Both the position numbers and the translations under genes were made by a program. Positions 22,361 through 33,972 of a stretch of DNA of 64,000 bases are shown one piece after another. Positions within the stretch are counted from its first letter, which is position 1. The number at the start of each line of letters is the position of its first letter. This DNA comes from Lingula anatina (taxonomy: Eukaryota; Brachiopoda; Lingulata; Lingulida; Lingulidae): positions 60,361-124,360 of the forward strand of contig NW_019775555.1 in assembly GCF_001039355.2 (NCBI RefSeq), written 5' to 3'. The notes under the pieces were generated by a model. It was not told where the DNA came from. It searched no databases and saw only the letters and a program-made list of their open reading frames with translations.

Positions 22361-23117
22361 ACATTAAAAAAAAAATGTCAGAAGTACTTGAAAAAGAGCA
22401 TCAAAAGTCCTTGGAAACACTTGAGATTTTCTTTGTTCTTGTATGAACCCTGTAGTTATATTTGCATATATATATATATTAATTATTGATATAGTAATTA
22501 CCATACTCAGTCATAGTTAGATGTCACGTTCATTAGTTTTATTATTGGTTTATATATCTACTCAAATTTTACATATGAATAGCATTAATATCTGTCATGA
22601 CAAGAACCACACCCATTCAAACACGTTTGTCTCTTCAGTCATAGTTGGTAAATAAAGTGAATGGAACCCTTAGAATACAGATTGTACTTGTTGGTTTATA
22701 AACATCTACTAATAGTATGAAGTCCACTGGGTTGAAATATGTTGCATATCCTTTATTCTATCTGATAGAAATACGTCAGCTTTACCAAATATTACAAAAT
22801 TTGTTATAGGTGAAATTCATACAGATTTATTTGGGTGATGCGCAGATCTCCTGCAAGCCTTGAGCACTTACGGGTATTTTTTTTTTACCAAACAAAACCT
22901 GTTGGCAAGTTCTGAAGTAAAACAAAAATACACTTTGACACTTATGGATCAAACATATATTAGCCAAAGTCCACAAACACAAGATACCATTTAGTCTTTG
23001 AGACCCTAAAAAGGGGAAAAATGTGAAATAATTTAGTAGAATCATTTAAAAGGGTGGGGGCAGTGTAACAATTGGAGTCAGTGATTTTGGGCACTGCTCC
23101 CATGATGACCATTTAAA
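22361..23117. other. Intergenic, nothing recognised
   Basis: AT-rich; a short TA run at about 22466. No exon or repeat family member identified with confidence. Confidence 0.4.
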
Positions 23118-23497
23118 GGTACATATGAACCAAGCATTGGTGGACCGTGGATTCCCAGTAACACATGTAAACCACTTCTACTACTTAAATTATTATATGA
23201 CTCAAATATATTCGACATGCCAAGGGATAAACTGAATAGGTCACTCGATCAGTCATAAAAGAGCTTTAGACTGCTCCTTTCTTTAAATTTTTGGTTGGAA
23301 ATTTAACCTACTTTCGTGACCTACTTTTCTGCCCCATTGACATACAGCATAGAATGCTAGCAGAAAAATCCGTTCAAACATCATTTTTGGGTAAAATTAA
23401 ACAATGCCTTTTGGTAATTCTCTTAGTTATACTACTTGAAACTATATGCTGGCATTTGGTTGGTTTTTGTGACAAAAAATTGACTTTTTATGCATCT
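23118..23497 (+). repeat. ~370-bp dispersed repeat (family E), copy 1
   Basis: Closely similar to 45147-45506. Both copies keep an open frame of about 50 codons (LLFCPIDIQHRMLA, then KIKQCLLVILLVILLETICW). No family recognised for that peptide. Confidence 0.7.
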
Positions 23498-23823
23498 TTA
23501 AGGAAAACCATGTCACTTACTGTTCTCAAACTTACAGGAAAGAAACATGGGACTAAAATACAGCTTCAGTAGGTAATGCAGTCTGTTTGGTAAATTTTTC
23601 TGGCAGTTAAACAGTTTTTTGTGAAAATTTAATTTTTCACATATTNGTGACAAAAAATTGACTTTTTATGCATCTTTAAGGAAAACCATGTCACTTACTG
23701 TTCTCAAACTTACAGGAAAGAAACATGGGACTAAAATACAGCTTCAGTAGGTAATGCAGTCTGTTTGGTAAATTTTTCTGGCAGTTAAACAGTTTTTTGT
23801 GAAAATTTAATTTTTCACATATT
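23469..23823. repeat. Exact 177-bp duplication around a single n
   Basis: 23469-23645 and 23647-23823 read identically and are separated only by the n at 23646. Most simply an assembly join whose overlap was not merged. Confidence 0.85.
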
Positions 23824-24067
23824 GGCATTTTCAAGGTGTGACTTATAACCTCCATGGGCTTGAAGACCCATGCTAGTCACATTTTCTGAAAATCCATTAT
23901 ATGTATATTTTATTATTAAAAATTGATGGTCATTATGCTGTTAAGCATTATGTAATATTGCATCAAAATAGAAGAAAATATAATTTTGGGTGCTGCTGCC
24001 ATGATGACCATTATGAGAAAACCATGTTACTTATGATTATCAAACTTTCAAAAAAGACACACAGGAC

Positions 24068-24298
24068 TAAGGGTGCATTCCCAGAAATTTAGATCGATCT
24101 AGATATTTAGATTTAGATCAACCTAACTCCCTGGGGGTTCACGCTAAATTGCACTCAGTCGAGCGCGCACCATAGTTAATTACCCCCTTACAGCTTTTAG
24201 TAGGCGGGACAGACGCTTAAGCCAGCTAAGCTGACAGTAATCAAGTGAGACTCCCCACAGGGATAGATCGTTCTAAAATCTATGGGAATGGTATCTAA
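24068..24298. mobile_element. MITE with TAA target duplication (225 bp)
   Basis: Element 24071-24295 begins GGGTGCATTCCCAGA and ends TATGGGAATGGTATC (imperfect TIRs), flanked by TAA on both sides. The paralogous site at 29178-29195 (ACAGGACTAAAATGCAGCC) lacks the insert. The 3-bp TWA target points to PIF/Harbinger; no transposase is present. Confidence 0.8.
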
Positions 24299-24766
24299 AA
24301 TGCAGCCTGAGTTGGAAAAGCAGTCTAATTGGCTTCTTTTTCTGGAAGTTATACATTTTAGTGAAATATTCATTTTTATCATGTTGGCATATTCATTGTG
24401 GGACTCAGAGCTCCCATGGCCTTGAAGCCGAATGGTAATCAAATTTTCTACATGTCCATGCTATTTGTAGTCAATAATAAAAAATTGGTGATTATTATTC
24501 TCTAATTTATTATGTAATGTTACACCAAAATTGACAAAATCTTTTTGCACTGCTACTACAAACATTATGAAAAGAAAACTGTGTTACTTATTATTATTTT
24601 TAACTTACATGTATGATTTTCAGGATTGGCATGCAGTTCAAATTAGAAAGCCAGCTCAATTGGGTTATCATTTATTATTGAATTTATGCAATTTTGTGTG
24701 AAATTTTCATTTTTCTCATTCTAGCATTTTCAAAGTGTAAACTTGAACTCCTATGGGCCTGAAGCC

Positions 24767-27466
24767 TTATGCTTGTTACACACTTAACTTACATTGGTAT
24801 TACCTGTTGAGCATAATTAACATTTACTTTTGCATTGACAGTAGCCTATTTTGTGCTTTGTTATTTTCTGCTTTTTGTCTGTACATTTGACAGCTTTGCT
24901 GCCTTGTATAACTACTCTGCACTAAATCTTACCTACCATTTTTAGGGAAGTTATGCTGTTTTTTCTGCTTATATGCAGCACCGATAACATGATAAGTGGA
25001 AAACCATTTTACCTTTTGGCTTGAAACTTACAGAACCGATGAATATCCATAATACGCAGGTCAAGTCTGAAAATCTGCATGATTGGGCCATTTTTTATAA
25101 AAGTTTGCTTTTTTTTCACTTTTTCCAGCATATATGCAATACCTATTACACATTTTATGGAAATTTGATTGGCCAATTGTCTTGAAATTCACAGGTCTGG
25201 AGTGATCAATGTTACTAAAAAACAGATTAAGTTTTGAAAATAAGCTTGATTTGTTAAGTTTTGGTGAAGTTATGCATTTTTTTTTTTTTCGTTTGCTGTT
25301 TTTTCACTTTTTCCAGCATATATGCAATACCTATTACACATTTAACAGAAATTTGATTGGCCAATTGTCTTGAAATTCACAGGAGTGATCAATGTTACTA
25401 AAATACAGATTAAGTTTTGAAAATAAGCTTGATATGTTCAGTTTTGGTGAAGTTATGCTTTTTTTTTTTTTTCGTATAGAACTGTTTTTTTCCTCAAATT
25501 TAATTCTCAGGCATGTTAACAGTCTCATTTTTTGACTAATAAGATATGTAAAGGTGTTCTTTTGACATTTTCTGCATCCTAAAAATATTGTTAGTTGATT
25601 ATATAAAAATGATGGTAAACCTGTTATTGTGTATTGTGTAATAAAGTGTCAAAAATGGAAATAAACTCATATTTTTACTGTTTGTACTGTTTTTACTGTT
25701 TTGTGAAATTCTTATCTTTCACATATTGGCATTTTCAGTGTGGGACTTATAACTCCTAAGGGCATGTAACAGTTCACTTTTATTGATACTACCTGTTGTG
25801 CAATATTTGCAACTTGACTTTGCAGTGAAAGGGATAATAACTGTTCTTTTTCTAAAATTTTTTTTTTTTTTTTTGTTATAATCTCTTAAGAGATTATTAC
25901 AGAGTATAGCCATCTATGGAGGTCACATNGCAGTTCTGAAGGAAGGTTCTAACTATCAGCAGATTGACTTGTGTTTGACAGATACAGGGAACAAACAATA
26001 AAAGATGCTACTCGGACACGATTCACAAAGTCAGTGCTACCCATAAGACAAGAAATCTGATTTATCACATTCCCTGACCCTGAGAACATAGGTGTAGACA
26101 CTTCATTTGTCATGTTTGCTTGCCTAGTTACAGAGATACAGAAGAAAAACGGTTTTTCAGTAATGGCGATCCTAATTTGCATATTTAGGAAAATTGCGTA
26201 AATCTAATTCTAACAGAAACATCCTTATAATGTTCCTCGACCCTGAAAATATAGGTAAAGACACTTCATTTGTCATGTTCACCTGTCTAGTTCCAGAGGT
26301 ATTGCAGAAAATAGGAAATCTGGCGGCCATTTTGTTTTTTTGCAAATTAGACCATTTAAAACGTAAAATTTCGCTTGGGAACCGGGTAAATCGGATTCAG
26401 CATCCCAAAATTATGCTAATAAGCCTGGTTCCCAACTTTTACCCCAAAATGCCCCTACTATTCATCTTTTGTGGAAATCCCACTAGACTATTATGCTTGT
26501 TACACACTTAACTTACATTGGTATTACCTGTTGAGCGTAATTAACATTTACTTTTGCATTGACAGTAGCCTATTTTGTGCTTTGTTATTTTCTGCTTTTT
26601 GTCTGTACATTTGACAGCTTTGCTGCCTTGTATAACTACTCTGCACTAAATCTTACCTACCATATTTAGGGAAGTTATGCTGTTTTTTCTGCTTATATGC
26701 AGCACCGATAACATGATAAGTGGAAAACCATTTTACCTTTTGGCTTGAAACTTACAGAACCGATGAATATCCATAATACGCAGGTCAAGTCCGAAAATCT
26801 GCATGATTGGGCCATTTTTATAAAAGTTTGCTTTTTTTTCACTTTTTCCAGCATATATGCAATACCTATTACACATTTAACAGAAATTTGATTGGCCAAT
26901 TGTCTTGAAATTCACAGCAGTGATCAATGTTACTAAAATACAGATTAAGTTTTGAAAATAAGCTTGATATGTTAAGTTTTGGTGAAGTTATCCTTTTTTT
27001 TTTTCGTATAGAACTGTTTTTTTCCTCAAATTTAATTCTCAGGCATGTTAACAGTCTTATTTTTTGACTAATAAGATATGTAAAGGTGTTCTTTTGACAT
27101 TTTCTGCATCCTAAAAATATTGTTAGTTGATTATATAAAAATGATGGTAAACCTGTTATTGTGTATTGTGTAATAAAGTGTCAAAAATGGAAATAAACTC
27201 ATATTTTTACTGTTTGTACTGTTTTTACTGTTTTGTGAAATTCTTATCTTTCACATATTGGCATTTTCAGTGTGGGACTTATAACTCCTAAGGGCATGTA
27301 ACAGTTCACTTTTATTGATACTACCTGTTGTGCAATATTTGCAACTTGACTTTGCAGTGAAAGGGATAATAACTGTTCTTTTTCTAAAAAGTTTTTTTTT
27401 TTTTTTTTTTTTGTTATAATCTCTTAAGAGATTATTACAAAGTATAGCCATCTATGGAGGTCACAT
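24767..27466. repeat. Direct ~1-kb duplication flanking an unrelated segment
   Basis: 24767-25928 and 26491-27466 are nearly identical (a few substitutions; the first carries an extra internal ~185-bp tandem copy near 25100-25290). The first copy stops exactly at the n (25929). Either a true segmental duplication or two haplotypes placed in series. Confidence 0.8.
25930..26490. other. Segment between duplicate copies, internal ~150-bp repeat
   Basis: Contains two related stretches (ACACTTCATTTGTCATGTT at about 26098 and about 26260, each preceded by a GACCCTGA motif). The frame at 26194-26511 covers the second stretch but has no recognisable family; not called as a gene. Confidence 0.5.
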
Positions 27467-27968
27467 GGTCTGATGATAAGTTCAGATATCATAATAATAG
27501 CTATGACTGCCCTTTTTGTGGTAAAACAAAATATATTATATTTCTGTGAGTTGTTTACACTGTTAAAACTCAAGTTGGATGATTCATATCATGGTAATGC
27601 AGCTAGACTGAATGGCAGCTTTAGTGGAATATTTTTGTAATTTTTTCTTTTTTAATTTTTCATATTTCAAACTGGCATTTTCAAGATGTGACTTATCACT
27701 CCCATCCACCAGGAGCCCTGTACTGTTACTTTGTAACATTTTCTGTATTTTTTAACTTACAAGAATGATTCTTAGGATTGACAATACAGCCCAAATTAGA
27801 AAAGCAGCTCTTTTTAATTTTATATATATATAATTTATTTATTTATTTTTTTATTATTATTATTTTTTATTTTTTTTTTTAGTTTAAGCAATTTTTTTGT
27901 GAAATTTTCACTTTATCTCATTCTGGCATTTCCAAAGTATGAACTTTAACTCTTATCAGCCTGAAGCC

Positions 27969-28202
27969 TTAGGGATCATTTCCAGACCCTATCACGCTAA
28001 CTGAGGAGATCGATCTATCTCCAAGGTAATTATCGCTAAATTGCAATCAATGTAAGTGGTTTAGCTGTCTGTCACGCCTACTGAAACTGGCATGCTTGAA
28101 TCCTAAGCCGCTTTTAAGCGGCTTAAAAGCTGAAAGCAATTTAGTGAGAAACCCCTTGGATTGATCCTGTTAGATTGATCTAGGTATGGAAACTCAGTCT
28201 AA
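27969..28202. mobile_element. MITE related to 24071-24295 (228 bp)
   Basis: 27972-28199 begins GGGATCATTTCCAGACC and ends GGTATGGAAACTCAGTC. TTA/TAA borders it; the uninterrupted host text (CTGAAGCCTTATGCTTGTT) is at 29273-29291. A central stem TAAGCCGCTT / AAGCGGCTTA lies at 28104-28125. Confidence 0.75.
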
Positions 28203-31200
28203 TGCTTGTTGCACATTTTACTTTCATCCCTTTCACTGTTACGCAGAATTAAAATTTGATGTTGGCTTTCAGTTAAGCATAATACATTAGTGCATCAGAA
28301 TTGACAGTATCCTATTTTCTGCATTTTTATAAAAATCATGCTGTTTATTTTTCACTTTTTCCATCATGTATGCAACACCGATAACACATTTCAAGGAAAA
28401 TCGATTGGAGACATCAGTCTTGCTGAAAGTCAGAGTTAGTTCAAAATAAGCTTGATCGGTTAAGTTTCGGTGAAGTAATGCCTTTTTTTTTGTATATAAG
28501 TGTTTTTTCCCTCAGATTTAATTCTTAGGCATGTTAACAGTCTCATTTTTATGTACAGACACAGATGTGTCTGTACATATTTCACATTTCCTCAGATTCA
28601 ATTCTTAGGCATGTAACTTTGTTAACAGTTTCATTATTTAATTAATAAGATACGTAAAAGTGTTTGTTTGACATTTCCTGCATCTTTACAACATTGTTAG
28701 TTGATTTTGTAAAAATGATGGTTAACTTGTTATCGTGTATTGTGTAATAAAGTTTCAAAAATGAAAATAAACTCATATCATTGCAGTTTGTCAGATTCAA
28801 TCATTCACTATGTTCAGAATCTCAAAATGGAAGAAATTGGACATTTAACACTGCTCTATTGATATTTTTCCCCATCTCATCAATTTTCTTAGTTGATCAT
28901 ATAAAAATGGCATTCAAGGTGTGACTTTGAAGTTCCACGGGCTTGAAGACCCATGCTGTCACATTTTCTGAAAATCCATGATGCATATATTCCATTATTT
29001 TAATAATTTAATAATTTATTATTTTATTATTAAAAATTGACGGTCATTATGCTGTTAACCATTATGTAATATTGCATCAGAATAGAAGAAAACACAATTT
29101 TGGGTGCTGCTGCCATGATGACCATTATGAGAAAACCATGTTACTTATGATTGCCAAACTTTCAAAAAAGGAATACAGGACTAAAATGCAGCCTGAGTTG
29201 GAAAAGCAGTCTAATTGGCTTCTTTTTCTGAAAGTTATACATTTTCAAAGTGTGAACTTTAACTCCCATGGGCCTGAAGCCTTATGCTTGTTACACATTT
29301 TACTTACATTGGTATTACCTGTTAAACATAATTAAAATTTGATGTTGAATTTGCAGTTTAACATGATGTACTTTTGCATCAGAATTGACAGTAGCCTATT
29401 TGTGCATAGTTATTTCCTTTTTTGTCTGTACATTTGACAGTTTTGCTGCCTTGTTGAACTTACTAGATATATAAAGGTGTTCTTTTGACACTGTCTGTAT
29501 CTCAACAATAGTGTTAGTTGATTATATAAAAATGATGGTAAACCTGTTATTGGGTAATGTGTAATAAAGTGTCAAAAATGGAAATAAACTCATATCTTTA
29601 CAGCTTGTCAGATTCAATCATTCACTATGTTCAGAATCTCAGAATGGAGCAAATTGGACATCTTAAATTGTTCTGTTGATATCTTTCCTATGTCAATGGT
29701 TTTCATAATTGATCATTTAAAAATGACAGTAAATTAATTATTTTATGTAAAAATAAGTGTTGAAAATGGAAAGAAAAGCATTTCAGTACAGTTATCTCTT
29801 GTTTACATTATGGCATTTTGAAAATGTGACTCTGAACTTCCATGGCCTTGAAGACCTTTCCATGTCACATTTTCTGAATTTCCATAATACTTTTATTTTA
29901 TTATTAAAATTTGATGGTCATTATGCTGTTAAGCATTATGTAATATTGCATCAAAATTTAAGACAACCCTATTTTGGCTACTGCCTCCATAGTGACCATT
30001 AAAGGAATACCATGTCACTTACTCTTCTCAAACTTACAAAAAAGTAGCATAGGACTAAAATATAGCTTCATTTGGAAAACCTGTCTTACTGGTTATCTTT
30101 TCTGGAAATTATTTATTTTGTTGATAGAATTAAAATTTTCACAAATCAACATTATTAAGATGTGTCTTTGGACTTCCATTGGCTTGAAGACCTTTGCTAG
30201 TCACATTTTTTTAATGTCCATGATACTTTTACTTTATTATTTTAATAAAATTTCAAAATAAAAAAATTTAAAAAAATTCATGGCCATTATGCTGTTAAGC
30301 ATTCTGTTATATTGCGTAAAAGTTGACACTGCTGCCAGGATTAGGATTTTCAATATGTGAATTTGAATACTCACGGTCCTGAAGCTGTAATGTTATTGCA
30401 AGGGTAGATTGAGACCGTCTTCTGGGTCTTCCGGAAGACGGTCAGATTTTTAAGTTTACATTGACAGGTATCTATTTTTTTCTCTTGGAAGACCATCAAA
30501 TATAGAGGATGGACCAACAAAGATAACTGTCAGAAAATATATCTGGATTCGTTCCTGTTATTAACCATGTTAGTTGCTTTGCATGATTAATATTCATTGT
30601 TGATTGACTGTCCTATTATAAGCATTATTTATTATTGCATCAAAATTGACAAAATGACCGATCTTCTGCATCTTTATTTTCTGTTTTTATTTGTCTGTAC
30701 ATTTGACAGCTTTGCTGCCTTGTTTATTATGTACAGACACAGATGTGTCTGTACATATAGCCGTCACCTGCGTCTGTTGTCGTCGTTGCTGTTCGCCGTG
30801 CACTTTCACCGATAAGACGATAAGTGGAAAACCATTTTACCTTTTGGCTTGAAACTTATGAACTGATGAATATTCATGATACGCAGGTCAAGTTCGAAAA
30901 TCAGCATGATCGGGCCATTTTTATTTAAGTTATGCTGTTTTTTTTTCACTTTTTTCAGCATATAAGCAACACCGGTAACATGATAAGTGAAACACGGTTT
31001 TACTTTATGGCTTGAAACTTACAGAACTGATGAATAGTCATAATACACAGGTCAAGTTTGAAAATCAGCATGATGGAGCCATTTTCTTAAAAGTTATGCT
31101 GTTTTTTAGCTTTTTCTATATGCAACACTAGTTAGAAAATAAGCTTGATTAGTTAAGTTTTGATGAAGTTATGCCTTTTTTAAGTGGTTTTTCTTCAGAT

Positions 31201-31600
31201 TTAATTCTTGGGCAAGTTAACAGTCTCATTTTTGAACTAATTAGATACCTAAAAGTGTTCTTTTTACATTTTCTGCATCTTAACAATATTTTTAGTTGAT
31301 TATATAAGAATGATGATTAACCTGTTATCGTGTATTGTGTAATAAAGTGTCAAAAATGGAAATCAACTCATATTATTTAAGTTTGTCAGATTCAATCATT
31401 CACTATGTTCAGAATTTCAGAATGGAGCAATTTGACATTTAAAACTGTTCTATTGATTTTTTCCTATGTCAACAATTTTCTTAGTTGATCATATAAAAAT
31501 GACAGTAAATTGATTTTTTGTTTTATGTAAAAATGGAAATAAACTCATTTCAGTACAGTCATCTCTTGTTTACATTCTGATATTATTCTCTACAAAGTTA
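28203..31600 (+). repeat. Mosaic of family A and related dispersed repeats
   Basis: Several overlapping copies of the same modules: solitary terminal palindrome at 28552-28578, ATTGACGGTCATTATGCTG at 29035 (variants at 29909 and 30277), GATTATATAAAAATGATGG at 29518, 3' ends (GACAGCTTTGCTGCCTTGT) at about 29435 (one-base variant) and 30706, and a full start at 30728 with GTCGTCGTTGC. No gene recognised. Confidence 0.65.
30413..30443. repeat. GC-rich hairpin
   Basis: GACCGTCTTC (30413-30422) pairs with GAAGACGGTC (30434-30443) around an 11-base loop. It stands out in AT-rich repeat sequence. Confidence 0.85.
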
Positions 31601-31774
31601 GCGTATTTTTCAAGGAATATAATCAAAAATCCCCTTCGACGGGCTTGATCCAGTTTAGCCCTCCAAACTAACAGGGTGACATGGGCAATTTTCACAAACA
31701 AATAGGGCCTAATTTAAATAAGATATATCAGAGCTTTATCCTGTAATATAATTGGTTGATTTTGGATGATACCA

Positions 31775-31782
31775 TATATAAG
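31775..31782 (+). promoter_or_regulatory. Candidate TATA box
   Basis: TATATAAG about 25 bases before a possible start (TTCATCG near 31800) and 42 bases before an ATG in excellent context (GACCATGG, 31824). Confidence 0.35.
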
Positions 31783-31823
31783 TTCAACTTTTAGAAGATT
31801 CATCGTTACTGTGTAAGCTGACC

Positions 31824-33972
31824 ATGGATATCACGAAGAGGACAGCAAGAAGGCGTAATAATAATACAACCACCAACTGTTCTTCAAATTATTTTCTGAC
31901 AACTCAGGATAACTGCCGCAAACCATCTCGAACAACTATACCGCTCCGTTATTTTAATAAAAGAATTCAGCTCAATGCAAACAGGCATAATCTGCATAAG
32001 TGCCCAAAGTTTGTGTCAGTAAGCCCCCAGCAATTTAGCGTGAACCCCCAGGGAGTTAGGTCGTTCTAAATCTAAATCTCTAGGTCGATCTAAATCTCTG
32101 GGAATGCACCCTTAGTCCTGTGTTTCTTTTTTGAAAGTTTGGCTATCATATGCCATTAAAGAATTTATAAGATACACCCCTACTAACTTTAATTTGTACA
32201 CTGCTGAAGACTGTCAACTATCTGGATAAGAGCCAGAATCATATGATTGAGGGTAGGGAATACACCCCCCCCCCCCTTCATCACCAATCACGAAGATATA
32301 TTCAGGTCAATCACCACTCACGAGGAATTGAAAGCTATCACCATTCACAGGCCCGTAGCCAACAATTTTAGAGGGGGGGGTCGTTTTCTGAAAAAGTGGA
32401 CCTTTTACCATAAAATCCTCAAGTACATAGATCAAATTTTCTGAAAATCCATGATACGTATATTTTATTATTAAAAATTGATGGTCATTATGCTGTTAAG
32501 CATTATGTAATATTGCATCAAAATAGAAGAAAACCCCGTTATTCGTGAAAGAAAGTCGTTATACCCGGTGATTCGTGATTTTTAAAGCGCATTTTCAGTG
32601 ATATATGACTACAGTTTTATTTACTGTAATTTATGAATTGATAATTTTATTTCCCGTGAATTGTGATCACCCCCCCCCCCCTCAATGGTACCCTCTCACA
32701 CGGCAGCTGGGCTGGTGGAACATTTACACCTAGTCTGAGTCAGTTTTAGTTTTTTTATGTACTTTATAAAACACATCTGTTAAGTCAATCCTTGATGTGA
32801 CAACTCCAGTTTACTAAGCTGTGCACACGCTGGGCCCAAGTGAACGCTGTCACTAATTATAACGTTACATACAAATCGGGTAAACAAAAAACGCACCTTG
32901 TCTTCTCTAAAACAACCGGTACAGGTGATTTTTTCTTTTTTTTGGGGGGGGGGGGAACATAACCAAATAATTTGATATCAAACCTAATGGTTGATAAGAT
33001 GTTATTATTTTTGCCATTATGATGGTAGAGACCCTAAAATCACCATCCCGGTATTAGGACCCATTGCGCCATATCAAATAACAAAAACAAGTTTAAATCG
33101 AAACTTGCGTACGAAAAGTGGGTGGCTTGTACATTATTATGTAATACAGGTGAGCATTTCGGTGAGAGGTGCTCAGATAGGACCAGGGTCAGTAGAAGAT
33201 GAAGAAGACAGAGGTTCATGGTACGTTTGCTGCAATTTCCACATGTGGGCCAAAAATGTAGCACAGAAAATGACAGGAAGCTGCCGTAGTATTGTACAGA
33301 TGATAAAAGATAACGTTGTGTATTTTGTGTTGATGAAGTTTGCCCAAATGTTGCATTTGACACTGGGGTCTTAATGACGGTGGGAACATTGCACTTATGT
33401 CGAATACACTCTCCATTAGAATTTCAAAATCAGCTCAAATTTTGAAGGATTTGTTTTCTGTAATTTCAGAGAAGGAACGCACTTGCCAATGAGGAAGTGA
33501 GGTGCTTATTGCAGCCGTCCAAAGGTCTGAACAAGTCCTCAACAAGTAAGACCACTGGACAGGTATCTACATTCTCCTAACTGTTTTATTGGCGAGGTCA
33601 CTGTCCTGTTTTCAAAGTATGAAAAATATCTTGTCGGGCACCTGGTCCTTTCATATCGCATCTTACATATAAATGCAAAGAAGTGTATTGTCATGAAACA
33701 GTTTGCAGAGTAGTAAAGAACAGGAATGGCACAATAGTGTTTTGTTAACATAATCGCATGTGTTCCAAAATAGCATGCTGTAAAGATATATACATACAGC
33801 TTCATCAAACCGTGTCGTGAATGTGATTTTTTCGTTTATTTCAGTGGCTCCCAACTGCTGTTTACCGGGTGATTGGATGCGTCACCGATCAAAGACATCG
33901 GAATCATGTTGGACATCGCCCGCATCCATGCCAAGATTGTCTTGCTTGTTGAATTTTGTCTTGCGGGGTTGA
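31824..33972 (+). CDS. Candidate three-exon gene, function unknown
   Basis: Weak model. Exon 1, 31824-32018, has ATG in ideal context (A at -3, G at +4), encodes 65 residues (MDITKRTARRRNNN, basic and Asn/Thr-rich) and ends at donor GTAAGC. Exon 2, 33470-33545, lies between acceptor TTCTGTAATTTCAG and donor GTAAGA and encodes RRNALANEEVRCLLQ and onward. Exon 3 starts at 33845 after acceptor TTTTCGTTTATTTCAG and reads MAPNCCLPGDWMRH and onward to TGA 33970-33972. Phases agree (0, then 1), giving about 132 residues. No domain recognised. Exon 1 abuts a MITE end (about 32025-32115), so it may belong to a transposon or a non-coding transcript instead. The possible exon at 33150-33220 does not fit this frame. 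Confidence 0.25.
32025..32115 (-). mobile_element. MITE end, inverted copy of the 24-kb insertion junction
   Basis: Reverse complement of 24061-24152, including the host flank (CACAGGACTAA) and the GGGTGCATTCC terminus. Similarity stops upstream of GCAATTTAGCG, so only one end, or a longer relative, is present. Confidence 0.75.
32247..32700. repeat. Low-complexity C runs, TCACCAATCACGA repeats, family A fragment
   Basis: Poly-C runs at about 32265 and 32671. ATCACCAATCACGAAGATAT at 32279 begins a ~30-bp tandem motif that also occurs at 48.4, 52.9, 58.5 and 63.9 kb. 32440-32535 is a family A piece (TGATGGTCATTATGCTGTT). Confidence 0.7.

Noticed and set aside
30413-30443. Hairpin as a transcription terminator
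   Set aside because: The context is animal repeat DNA; intrinsic terminators do not apply.
32991-33374. Overlapping frames on both strands (127 and 107 codons)
   Set aside because: No homology recognised. A piece (33150-33220) has splice-like borders but gives stops when joined to the neighbouring candidate exon.
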